Origin: Anaerolineae bacterium
GTDB taxonomy: Bacteria > Chloroflexota > Anaerolineae > JAADDB01
NCBI GenBank assembly: GCA_015490995.1
Contig: WFWT01000011.1
Span: forward strand, 1 to 54,181
Length of the DNA: 54,181 nt
Direction: 5' to 3'
Positions 8,392-15,978 of the stretch are shown here, one piece after another. Each line of letters begins with the position of its first letter. Position 1 is the stretch's first letter. Under the pieces are notes generated by a model. It had not been told where the DNA came from. It ran no database searches and was given only the letters and a program-made list of their open reading frames with translations. A program made the translations under genes and the position numbers.

Positions 8392-10188
8392 TTATACTTT
8401 GGCGTGTACCGCGCCCGGAACGCCGTAATCATACGGGCCGCTGAGCACTTCAGGCACCCGCGGGAAGTTGTGCTCCGGCGGCGGCGAAGGTGTCGCCCAC
8501 TCCAGCGTTCGGGCCCCCCACGGATTCGCCTCGGCCACGGGCCCACGGATCCAGGACACCACCAAGTTGTAGACGAAGATGAGGAAGCTGGCCCCCAAAA
8601 TGAAGGCGGCCATGCTGACAAACATGTTCATGCCGGCCAGGTCCGGCGGATAGTCGCCAATGCGGCGATTCATGCCGTGCAGGCCCAGCCACGCCATGGG
8701 GAAGAAGGTCAGGTTGAAGAAGATGAACATCAGCCAGAAGTGGAGGCGTCCCAGCGCTTCGTTGTACATGCGGCCGGTCATCTTGGGGAACCAGTAGTAG
8801 ATGCCGGCGATCAACCCGAAGATGCCACCACCCAAAATCGTGTAATGGAAGTGGCTGACCACCCAGAACGTGTCATGCAGGTGCATGTCGGCCGGCAGGT
8901 CCGAGTTGAACACACCTGTCAGACCGCCGATTAAGAAGTTGAATAACATGCCCAACGCGAACAACATCGGTGTCTTAAAGCGCAGTTTGCCTCGCCAGAG
9001 GGTGCCCAACGCGGCCAGGAAGATCAACCCCGTCGGCACCGAGATAGCCTCGGTGGTCGCCATGAAGGGAACGTGGAGGGTTTCCGGCATGCCGCTGGTG
9101 AACATGTGGTGCGCCCACACGGTGAAGCTCAAGGCAGTGACTCCGGCCATACCCGCTACGGCCCAGCGGTAGGCGAAGAGCGGTTTGCGGGCAAAGTGGG
9201 CCAGGATCTCCAACATAATGCCCCACGAGGGCATGATCATCACGTAAACCGCCGGGTGGGAGTAAAACCAGAAGACGTGCTGATAAATTAGGGGGTATCC
9301 GCCACGGGCCGGGTCAAAGAACGCCGTCTGCGCTACCCGGTCCAGCACGGTCATGATCATGGCCACACCCACAAACTGCGTGGCCGTGAGGGACATGATG
9401 GAGGTCATGAAGATGGACCACACAAAGATGGGCACGCGGCCCCAGGTCATGCCCGGCGCGCGCATGGTGATGATGGTGGTCAGGAAGTTAACGGACCCCA
9501 CAACGGAGGAGAGACCACCGGTGAAGAACGCCAGGTTGTAGAACATCTGGCCGGGCTCATTGGTGATGGCCAGGGGCGGATAAGCCGTCCATCCACTGTC
9601 CCACCCACCGAAGAAGGGGCTGAGTAACAGGAGAATGGCTGCCGGCGGCCAAATCCAATAGCTCAACGCGTTCATGCGGGGAAAGGCCATGTCATCCGCG
9701 CCGATCATCAAGGGCACAAAATAGTTGCCGAACATGCCCGGCACGGCCGTCACGGCCACCAGCACCATCAGGAAGCCATGCATGCTCATTACCCGGTTGT
9801 AGGTGGCAAAGTCGAAGATGTCCCGACCGGGCCGCATGAGCTCGATGCGCATGGCCATGGCCAACAAGCCGGCGAGGAGGAACATGCCTATAAAGGTGAC
9901 GCCGTACTGAATGCCGATGACCTTGTGGTCCGTGTTAAACCCGAAGTAACGGCGCCACCCTTCCTCCTTGTACGGGCGAGGCTCCATGCCCAGGAATTCC
10001 CGCATCCACGTGTCCCAGACACCCACGCCCAGCAACCAGCCAGCCAGGCCAAACAGGTACCCGACGAAGAACAGCGGCCCGAACACCCACGGCTCCATCC
10101 CCAGCGCAATACGCACTAGCGCCGTGAGCAGCGCGCCGATAGCAAACCCGATAAGTCCCCACAAAAGGCCTCGAAATACCGGCAACAT
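8392..10188 (-). CDS. coxA: Cytochrome c oxidase subunit I (A2-type heme-copper oxidase)
   Basis: The catalytic subunit, about 598 residues, reduces O2 to water and pumps protons. Heme and copper ligands are visible: His137 (MSMHGF), His311 and Tyr315 (YSHPAVY; His-Tyr pair), His360-His361 (AHH), His446 and His448 (SHFHY). The D-channel glutamate of A1 oxidases (HPEVY) is Ala; the YSHPAV motif is the A2-type signature. The K-channel region HHMFTSGMP is normal. An N-terminal extension of about 80 residues carries two extra hydrophobic segments (8-30 and 35-56) before the canonical fold. ATG 10188 follows GGAGGAGGAG. It is cotranscribed with coxB, 57 bases upstream. Confidence 0.97.
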   Translation of the reverse strand: MLPVFRGLLWGLIGFAIGALLTALVRIALGMEPWVFGPLFFVGYLFGLAGWLLGVGVWDTWMREFLGMEPRPYKEEGWRRYFGFNTDHKVIGIQYGVTFIGMFLLAGLLAMAMRIELMRPGRDIFDFATYNRVMSMHGFLMVLVAVTAVPGMFGNYFVPLMIGADDMAFPRMNALSYWIWPPAAILLLLSPFFGGWDSGWTAYPPLAITNEPGQMFYNLAFFTGGLSSVVGSVNFLTTIITMRAPGMTWGRVPIFVWSIFMTSIMSLTATQFVGVAMIMTVLDRVAQTAFFDPARGGYPLIYQHVFWFYSHPAVYVMIMPSWGIMLEILAHFARKPLFAYRWAVAGMAGVTALSFTVWAHHMFTSGMPETLHVPFMATTEAISVPTGLIFLAALGTLWRGKLRFKTPMLFALGMLFNFLIGGLTGVFNSDLPADMHLHDTFWVVSHFHYTILGGGIFGLIAGIYYWFPKMTGRMYNEALGRLHFWLMFIFFNLTFFPMAWLGLHGMNRRIGDYPPDLAGMNMFVSMAAFILGASFLIFVYNLVVSWIRGPVAEANPWGARTLEWATPSPPPEHNFPRVPEVLSGPYDYGVPGAVHAKV

Positions 10189-10245
10189 GATACACTCCTC
10201 CTCCTTCAAAGTGTACCTGCCACGCTATCAAGAACTTCACAGCAA

Positions 10246-11049
10246 TTAGTGACCTTCCTCTTCCTCCTCCATCATACCGCCCATCTCTTGCATTTCCTTC
10301 TGTTCCTCAATCCACTTCTCAAACTCCTCGGGCTCCAGGATCACCACCGGCATGGTCATGCGGGGGTGCCCGGTGCCACAGAGCTCGGCACACTGTACCC
10401 GGAACACCGAGTTCTCCTCGTAAGAGCCCGTCTCTGTGACCGTCGTGTACATGGTGGTCACAATGCCCGGCACAGCGTCCACCTTCAATCGTAGGGCGGG
10501 GATCCAGAAGGAGTGAATTACATCATCTGAGGTGACTTCGAATTTCACTCGACGGCCTGCCGGCAGGGCGAGCACCTGATTCTCATCCATGCGCTCGAAG
10601 CCGATAGGCCGTGACTTGATGGTGAGGTCATACTGGGGATAGGTGACGTGCCAGTGCCACTGCGCTGCCGTGACCTGGATCACCAGGTCCGCGGTGGGGT
10701 TGGATTTGAGGAACTTCCACCCTACATATCCCGGGTTGTAGAAGAGGACGCCAGCCAGGACGGTGGTTAACACCAACCAGCTCACCGTGAAGGGCCGGTT
10801 AGTGTAGATAGGCGGCCCCTCCTCCCGTTCGTCTTCGGCCCGGAAACGCCAGATGCTGTAAACCATCATCACCACGACGAACATGAAGACGGGCGCCGCC
10901 AGCATCATGAGGATGCGGATGGCCTCGTCGATGTGCTCGGCCTCCACGCCCGCCCGCGGGGGATAGATGTCCCATGAAGCCGCGAAGAGGACCCCCAGAA
11001 CGGACAAAACAATCCAGATAACCGCCACCACTACCACATCTCGACGCAT
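10246..11049 (-). CDS. coxB: Cytochrome c oxidase subunit II
   Basis: Subunit II, 267 residues, accepts electrons at the CuA centre. There is an N-terminal signal or first hydrophobic helix (4-24), two membrane helices (about 45-67 and 87-103) and a periplasmic cupredoxin domain. CuA ligands are His179 (VIHSFW), Cys220, Glu222, Cys224, His228 and Met231 in CAELCGTGHPRM. AQWHWHVTYP holds the aromatic electron-entry patch. There is no fused cytochrome c domain, so an external donor such as a soluble cytochrome or the nearby cupredoxin is needed. The C-terminus is Met/Glu-rich (EMQEMGGMMEEEEEGH). It is the first gene of the cox operon, with a dyad at its promoter. Confidence 0.97.
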   Translation of the reverse strand: MRRDVVVVAVIWIVLSVLGVLFAASWDIYPPRAGVEAEHIDEAIRILMMLAAPVFMFVVVMMVYSIWRFRAEDEREEGPPIYTNRPFTVSWLVLTTVLAGVLFYNPGYVGWKFLKSNPTADLVIQVTAAQWHWHVTYPQYDLTIKSRPIGFERMDENQVLALPAGRRVKFEVTSDDVIHSFWIPALRLKVDAVPGIVTTMYTTVTETGSYEENSVFRVQCAELCGTGHPRMTMPVVILEPEEFEKWIEEQKEMQEMGGMMEEEEEGH

Positions 11050-11163
11050 GGCATCTCTCCGTCCTTAAAATGTGGAATGGTTGGAATAAGCGCGCTACCT
11101 GAAGGCGAAGATAACACCACACGGTACACGTAGGTGCACTGATTACCGAATAACCGATACTCT

Positions 11164-11215
11164 ATATCCGGAATTCCGATATTCCATTCTAGAGGATGGA
11201 TTAGGCCACTGTCTA
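11164..11215 (-). promoter_or_regulatory. Candidate cox operon promoter with palindrome at the start site
   Basis: Minus strand TAGACA (11215-11210), 18-base spacer, TAGAAT (11191-11186). The predicted start near 11179 falls inside ATATCCGGAATTCCGATAT (11164-11182), a near-perfect dyad. On plus, ACCGAATAACCGATA follows in the leader as two similar half-sites. It looks like an operator for a dimeric regulator, plausibly one of the adjacent NarL-type proteins. Confidence 0.45.
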
Positions 11216-11290
11216 TTACCTGAAAGGTGGATTCGTGGGCCAAATCAGGAGGGGGTGTGGTTTACATCTAAGGGTTGAGATGGCGTGGCC

Positions 11291-11986
11291 TCACACCAGC
11301 TGGCGCCGTAAAGCCCACGCGGCCAGCTCCGCCCGGTTGTGCACCCCGATCTTGCGTAGCATGTTGTGGACGTGGGTTTTCACGGTGCTTTCGGAGATGA
11401 TCAATCGCTGGGCGATTTGACGGTTGGTGTATCCCTGGGCGAGCAGGCGCAAAATGTCCCATTCCCGTGGGGTAAAGGGGGGCGATGCGTCTCCCTCGGC
11501 CGGCATCAGGTCCACCCGCGCCGTGCTGGTTGCCGGGGGCACCAACGCGGTGGGCATGACGGTGTACCCGTGGGCTACGAGGTACAGGGTCTGAACCAGC
11601 ACCTCCGGTGGGATGTTCTTCAACAAGTAACCGCGCACCCCCGCGTGCAGGGCGTACAGGGTTTTGGCACATTCTTCCATCTCGCAAAACAGCAAGATGG
11701 GGACATTCGGGTACGCCTCTTGGAGCGCGGCTACCGCCGCCACTTTATCCTGCACCGTAGACACGTCAAAGAGGATCACGTCAGGCCGATCCGCCGTGGA
11801 AAGAGGGGCTTCCGGTACGTGGGCAACTTCGCCGATAATGGTGATCAACATGCACTCGGTGAGGACGTCGTGCAGTGCCCGCCGGAGCAAAGGCTGTTCT
11901 TCGACAATGAGCACTTTGATGCGTGGGGTGTGTCCGTTGTTGCTAAACATGCAACAGCACGTGGGGGACGTCTCAGGCATGATCAT
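11291..11986 (-). CDS. LuxR/NarL-family response regulator
   Basis: A transcription factor of about 231 residues. The N-terminal receiver contains IKVLIVEEQPLL (acidic pair as Glu-Glu), the phospho-acceptor Asp in VILFDVSTV and the conserved Lys in GYLLKNIP, followed by a C-terminal LuxR helix-turn-helix (FTPREWDILRLLAQGYTNRQ, then ESTVKTHVHNMLRKI). A cysteine-rich N-terminal lead (TSPTCCCMFSNN) is odd and may bind metal or sense redox. ATG 11986 is a choice among several in-frame starts up to 12037, with a weak GGGGTGA site. It lies between the sensor kinase and the cox operon on the same strand, so control of cox genes is likely but inferred. Confidence 0.85.
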   Translation of the reverse strand: MIMPETSPTCCCMFSNNGHTPRIKVLIVEEQPLLRRALHDVLTECMLITIIGEVAHVPEAPLSTADRPDVILFDVSTVQDKVAAVAALQEAYPNVPILLFCEMEECAKTLYALHAGVRGYLLKNIPPEVLVQTLYLVAHGYTVMPTALVPPATSTARVDLMPAEGDASPPFTPREWDILRLLAQGYTNRQIAQRLIISESTVKTHVHNMLRKIGVHNRAELAAWALRRQLV

Positions 11987-12126
11987 GGCTTCACCCCTGA
12001 TGTACGTCATGCTCCCGGTGCCCAGAACGCACCACACCCATGACTTCCATCATCTCCTACCAGTGCTCGAGAGGCCGTGGTGGGCCTCGAACCTGGCAGT
12101 GGGGGATGAGGAGACACTCTAAGGAT

Positions 12127-12144
12127 GAGGGGTTTCGTCCCCTC
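12127..12144 (-). other. Hairpin in the regulator leader
   Basis: GAGGGG (12127-12132) and CCCCTC (12139-12144) enclose TTTCGT. It lies downstream of the promoter at 12164-12191 and about 140 bases before the regulator start, with no T tract on minus. Confidence 0.35.
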
Positions 12145-12163
12145 CAACGTTATGTTTAGTCCT

Positions 12164-12191
12164 ATTGTAGTACATTTGAGAAGGATGCCAA
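12164..12191 (-). promoter_or_regulatory. Promoter for the second response regulator
   Basis: Minus strand TTGGCA (12191-12186), 16-base spacer, TACAAT (12169-12164). It lies just past the sensor kinase stop, so the second regulator can be transcribed apart from the kinase. Confidence 0.6.
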
Positions 12192-12218
12192 GGGCTATTT
12201 GGCGGGGAGGAATCCCCG

Positions 12219-13919
12219 CTATTTGGCGGGGGCCCCTCCCTCGCCCGGGGAGGTATCCCTCTCCAAAGGGGGAGGAAGTTCAACGGTGATCCGGGTGCCT
12301 CGTCCAGGAGCAGAGTGGATGTGGAGGTGGGCGCCGACGCTCTGGGCCCGTTCCACCATGTTCATGAGTCCCAGGTGCCCGGCTTGTACCAGCGCGGTGA
12401 GTTCTCGGGGCACCTGAAAGCCCACACCGTTATCCCACACGTCCAGCCGGATGTGCGATGAGGTAAACGTGAGGGTAAGGGTGATCTTGCTGGCCTGCGC
12501 GTGACGACGGGCGTTGTTGAGCGCCTCTTGGGCAATGCGAAACAGGGCCAGCTCCACGTCTGGAGGAAGACGCCGTGGCGTCCCTTGTACTTGAAATTGG
12601 GCTCCCGCCTCCCGGGCCAACATTTCCAGGGCGGAGATCAACCCCACTTCCTCCAGGTAAAGGGGACGCAGGTCCCGGATCAGGCGTCGCAGGTTTTCCA
12701 CAGCTTGCACCACGGTGCTCTGCAAGCGGGCCAGGCGGGCGTCCGCCTGTTGTGGGTCGGTCGCCAGGGCGCGACGGGCGAGCTGAATTTGTTGTACCAC
12801 CGCGATGAGGGTCTGAACCGTATCGTCGTGAATCTCGCGCGCCAGACGGGTACGCTCCTCTTCCTGGGCACGGGCCAGGAGGTGCAAGTAATGACGCTGG
12901 GCCGCCTGGTATTGGCGTACCTGCTGGGCCATCCGGTGCAAGGCACGCCGCAGCTCTTCAATTTCTTCCACCCCGCCGACCGGCTGCGCCGCGGCGGTGA
13001 AGTCTCCCTGGCCGATGCGTTCCGCCATGTGGCTTAACCGGCGAAGGGGCAGGGACACGTAACGCAGGCCGAAGAAGAGGGCCAGCACGGAGATGATCAC
13101 CGTTGCTCCCAGGATAAAGGGCAAGATCCGGCTTAACTGCGGGAGGGGCGCGAGCAGGGCACTCCACGATTCTTGCAGGATAACGGTCCACTGGGTCCCC
13201 GGTACCCGCACGTAAGCTATGACCAGCTCTCCCATGGGGGTTGTGTGGTAGAACACGTCGCTCTCCTGGCTGACCAGAGCGTACAGGTGGGACCACGCTT
13301 CAAAGGGAGGAGAAGGGTCCCATTGGGTACTGGCCACAAGTCGGCCGTAGGTGTCAAAGAGGGCCACGTATCCGGCCTGGCTGCGGTATTCCGCCTGGAT
13401 CAGCTGTGCGATGGGCAAACGTTCCTGGGGAATGCCGGCCACGAACCAGCCGTCCTGGCGGGGCAGCCACCACAATACATACGCGACATGGTTCACGTAT
13501 GCAGTGCTGATGGCCTGACCCGGCACGGGGAGAAAGGAGAAGGCAAATGGCCACGGGACTGCCGCGCGCACCCTGCTGCTGCGATCCACCAGCACCAGGA
13601 CGATCTCCTCGGGGGGGATGTTGTTCTCGGCCAGCTGTTCCCGGAGCTGGGGGAGGGTCTCGGGGGTAGCCGAGGCTGCGACCAACTGAAAACGCCCCGT
13701 GTACCGGTTTAACAATGTGGAGATATTTCCGGCCAGTAGGCGGGCCAGACCCTGGTCCCGTTCCAGTACGAGCATTCGCATGGACTGCTGGTGACTGCGT
13801 ATGCCGATGAAGGCCACGACGAAGAGGAGGCTCAGCAGAGGAAGGATGACCCACAGGACCAGCTGAACCTGCAAGCGCCGCAGTAAGGGGGGAATGCGGT
13901 ACAACCAGCGCACGTTCAT
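12219..13919 (-). CDS. Membrane sensor histidine kinase, NarX/DesK type (HisKA_3)
   Basis: About 566 residues. A first membrane helix (about 17-40) and a second (near FILGATVIISVLALFFGL) enclose an external sensing region of about 240 residues with a Cache/PAS-like look. A HAMP linker (LPLRRLSHMAERIGQGDF), a HisKA_3 dimerisation helix with phospho-acceptor His in LAREIHDDTVQTL, and an HATPase_c domain (NNARRHAQA; DNGVGF; LGLMNM) follow. The start is uncertain: ATG 13919 fits the first helix, and GTG 13964 adds 15 residues. It lies 120 bases after one NarL-type regulator and before another, an arrangement suggesting one kinase feeding two regulators. Confidence 0.92.
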   Translation of the reverse strand: MNVRWLYRIPPLLRRLQVQLVLWVILPLLSLLFVVAFIGIRSHQQSMRMLVLERDQGLARLLAGNISTLLNRYTGRFQLVAASATPETLPQLREQLAENNIPPEEIVLVLVDRSSRVRAAVPWPFAFSFLPVPGQAISTAYVNHVAYVLWWLPRQDGWFVAGIPQERLPIAQLIQAEYRSQAGYVALFDTYGRLVASTQWDPSPPFEAWSHLYALVSQESDVFYHTTPMGELVIAYVRVPGTQWTVILQESWSALLAPLPQLSRILPFILGATVIISVLALFFGLRYVSLPLRRLSHMAERIGQGDFTAAAQPVGGVEEIEELRRALHRMAQQVRQYQAAQRHYLHLLARAQEEERTRLAREIHDDTVQTLIAVVQQIQLARRALATDPQQADARLARLQSTVVQAVENLRRLIRDLRPLYLEEVGLISALEMLAREAGAQFQVQGTPRRLPPDVELALFRIAQEALNNARRHAQASKITLTLTFTSSHIRLDVWDNGVGFQVPRELTALVQAGHLGLMNMVERAQSVGAHLHIHSAPGRGTRITVELPPPLERDTSPGEGGAPAK

Positions 13920-14039
13920 CGCTCCGCGCCTACAACGTTCCGCGGGTAAGGTCGGCACACGCACCGGTGTGGGGAAGCGGGGTGAGGTTTGGATGGGATC
14001 GCCGGTCGAGGAGTGCGCGGTCGACCATGGGTTCTCCCT

Positions 14040-14693
14040 CTACACTTCATCTGGCAGATCGATGAAGCCCAGCTGAAGGGCCTTGGTAACCGCTTCGGTG
14101 CGGCTGTTCACTTGCAGTTTTTCGTAAATGTTGGCCAGGTGGCCCTGCACAGTTCGATCGCTGATACCCAGGCGTCGGCCAATCGCGCGGTTGGTCAACC
14201 CCTGTGCTACCAGTTGCAGTACCTCACGCTCACGCGGGGTCAAGGGTTCGATAGCTGCAGGGGCTGCCCGCCCTGTCAGCCGCCGCAGCAGCTTCTGAGC
14301 GATGGCCGTATCTAAGGCGGATTGTCCCCGGTACACGGCCCGCACCGCTGCAATGAGCTCTTCCGGAGTCGCCGTCTTAAGGACATATCCGTTGGCTCCT
14401 GCTTCCAGCGCGGCCACTATATAAGGATCGTCATCGTAAGCGGAGAGGATGAGCACCCCCATCTCGGGAAAGAAACGACGTATCCACCGGGTGACTTCTA
14501 TCCCCGTGGCTTTAGGCATGCGCAGGTCGAGGATGACCACGTTGGGGTGCTGTCTGTGGATCAACTCCTTCACGGCTTCCCCGTCGGCAGCCTCCCCAAC
14601 TACGTGGATGTCCGGGGCTTCTTCCAGGAATTCCCGAATGCCCTTGCGGACAACAGCATGGTCGTCGGCCAGCACCACACGAATGGCCGTCAT
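14040..14693 (-). CDS. NarL/FixJ-family response regulator
   Basis: This 217-residue regulator has a canonical receiver domain: VVLADDHAVVRKGI acidic pair, phospho-acceptor Asp in VVILDLRMPKATG, Ser/Thr switch in LILSAYDDD, Lys in GYVLKTA. The C-terminal LuxR helix-turn-helix is LTPREREVLQLVAQGLTNRA with GISDRTVQGHLANIYEKL. It is the first gene of the regulatory block and the most likely direct partner of the downstream kinase. AGAGGAGAA supports the start. A promoter with a palindrome over the -35 lies about 115 bases upstream. Confidence 0.95.
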   Translation of the reverse strand: MTAIRVVLADDHAVVRKGIREFLEEAPDIHVVGEAADGEAVKELIHRQHPNVVILDLRMPKATGIEVTRWIRRFFPEMGVLILSAYDDDPYIVAALEAGANGYVLKTATPEELIAAVRAVYRGQSALDTAIAQKLLRRLTGRAAPAAIEPLTPREREVLQLVAQGLTNRAIGRRLGISDRTVQGHLANIYEKLQVNSRTEAVTKALQLGFIDLPDEV

Positions 14694-14809
14694 CGGTGGT
14701 TCTCCTCTGCCCGAACAGGCTTTGGGTGTCCCCTGAGATCGCGGGCACGTGATCCATGGGATGACGTTGCACGCTCGTGTTGCGGACAGCCGTCACGCGC
14801 CGGAATGTT

Positions 14810-14840
14810 ATTATCCCTTACACTCCCCCCTTTGGCCAAA
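14810..14840 (-). promoter_or_regulatory. Promoter and dyad for the first response regulator
   Basis: Minus strand TTGGCC (14839-14834), 18-base spacer, GATAAT (14815-14810). The -35 is embedded in the perfect 10-bp palindrome TTTGGCCAAA (14831-14840), a likely repressor or autoregulatory site. Confidence 0.5.
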
Positions 14841-15082
14841 CGGCCATGCCACTTTCAGGCCAGCGCGCGGCCTCAAGGGCAGGCGTCGTGTTGTCTCATG
14901 TCCTTTGATTCACACGTTATCCGTTCACAGGCCGGTTGGGGAAGGCGGTCCGTACGGTCACCTTCCCGGGGGGCGGTCAGACACTCTCATTGTAATGTAA
15001 ATTCGTCGCGGGGACCACGTCAGGGCATAAGATCACCCGCAGGACATGCACGTCCATTGACCCCGGTCTAAGTGGTGTCTCT

Positions 15083-15111
15083 TTGCCCTTTGGGAGAGGA
15101 TGGGGTAGGAT
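15083..15111 (+). promoter_or_regulatory. Candidate promoter for the DUF2007 gene
   Basis: TTGCCC (15083-15088), 17-base spacer, TAGGAT (15106-15111); predicted start about 50 bases before the ATG. Confidence 0.45.
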
Positions 15112-15169
15112 CCGGGACACATAACAGGTGTGAATGGTTGATGTGGAGGTGACGGACGAGGAGGTGGGT

Positions 15170-15517
15170 ATGGTAGGGGCATTGTGGCGATGGTGGAGTG
15201 CGTGGTGGCGGGAAGCAGAGAGCTCCCCCGATGAGGCGTCCCAGGTGAAGGCAGGGGTGACCACAGGCGGGGGGGATGATGAAGTGCGATGGGTCCCTGT
15301 GTACGTCGCGGCGAACCGCTTGGAAGCGGAGGTCGTGCGTGGCCGTCTCGAGAGTGAGGAGATTCCCGCGGTGTTGCGGGGCGAGGCCCTTGGTTCTGTT
15401 TACGGGTTGACCCACGGACCACTGGCTCAGGTGGAGGTGTTGGTGCCGGAAGAGTTATTGGAGCGAGCCGAACAGGTGTTGGACACCGTGGCCGTGGAAG
15501 ATGGTGATGAAGCATGA
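15170..15517 (+). CDS. DUF2007-like putative signal-transducing protein
   Basis: A 115-residue soluble protein. The C-terminal 75 residues fit the DUF2007 domain: WVPVYVAANRLEAEVVRGRL, then ESEEIPAVLRGEALGSVYG and VEVLVPEELLERAEQVL, an alpha-beta fold often appended to small regulatory or zinc-ribbon proteins. The N-terminus is Trp-rich (LWRWWSAWW) and could associate with membranes, followed by an acidic linker. ATG 15170 follows GGAGGTG; the earlier ATG at 15134 would add 12 acidic residues. The biochemical function of the domain is not known. Confidence 0.75.
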   Translation: MVGALWRWWSAWWREAESSPDEASQVKAGVTTGGGDDEVRWVPVYVAANRLEAEVVRGRLESEEIPAVLRGEALGSVYGLTHGPLAQVEVLVPEELLERAEQVLDTVAVEDGDEA

Positions 15518-15526
15518 CCCGCGTCA

Positions 15527-15555
15527 TAGCCAGGAGGCCCCTGCTGACGTATAAC
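15527..15555 (+). promoter_or_regulatory. Possible promoter for the cytochrome/ccm operon
   Basis: TAGCCA (15527-15532), 17-base spacer, TATAAC (15550-15555), just after the DUF2007 stop. It would transcribe the uncertain reading frame at 15597 and the cytochrome and ccm genes. Confidence 0.35.
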
Positions 15556-15596
15556 GTGGGCGAAGTCCATGCGAACGTGCTGGAGGAGGGGCCTTC

Positions 15597-15968
15597 ATGG
15601 CAGGACCCGTGTCCCCGGGGAGGGTGGTTTACCTTCTAGGAGCCCCCTTGCCGAAATGGCCTCGACCATTGCGCCCCACGGGTGAGGGGGATGTTTGTGC
15701 CCTCGTGATGTACCGGGGGATGACGGCCGGTATCGCGGTGCCTGACCGCACGGTTGCAGGCCTGTCTTTACCGCCGGTCCGGAGTGTGGACAATGCCTCG
15801 CGTGTGGCCGGTCGGTGTCCGGTGTCTGTCCGGGCATGGTATGGTGGGCTCCTCGCAGTTGCCTCCACGTCGGCGGGGATAGCACGCGTGCGCGTTTCCG
15901 AGGTGCACCGCGAGAAGAAGGTGCCCTTACTCCAGGGGCCGAGGAAGGAACACCCCCGAGGGATATAG
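15597..15968 (+). CDS. Doubtful small reading frame before the cytochrome gene
   Basis: No family is recognised and the 123-residue product (Pro/Arg/Val-rich, no clear fold pattern) is not convincing as a protein. In its favour: GGAGGAGGGG lies ahead of the ATG, a possible promoter precedes it, and its TAG stop is part of the TAGGAG ribosome binding site of the cytochrome gene, a normal operon junction. Against it: composition is typical of chance frames in GC-rich DNA. If it is not a gene, 15518-15978 is an empty 460-base leader. Confidence 0.25.
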   Translation: MAGPVSPGRVVYLLGAPLPKWPRPLRPTGEGDVCALVMYRGMTAGIAVPDRTVAGLSLPPVRSVDNASRVAGRCPVSVRAWYGGLLAVASTSAGIARVRVSEVHREKKVPLLQGPRKEHPRGI

Positions 15969-15978
15969 GAGCAGCATA

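Larger units (their letters stand above)
14694..15169. other. Divergent regulatory gap
   Basis: 476 bases between the minus-strand regulator and the plus-strand DUF2007 gene. It holds one promoter for each side (listed separately) and no gene that can be supported. The centre (about 14860-15050) shows no recognisable element. Confidence 0.5.

Noticed and set aside
10249-10494. Frames opposite coxB, coxA, pyrH, rpsB and other conserved genes
   Set aside because: They mirror strongly conserved genes on the other strand and lack their own start signals.
12050-12110. GGTTCGAGGCC on minus as a possible tRNA T-arm
   Set aside because: The flanking bases do not pair as a T-stem and no acceptor or anticodon arm is present.
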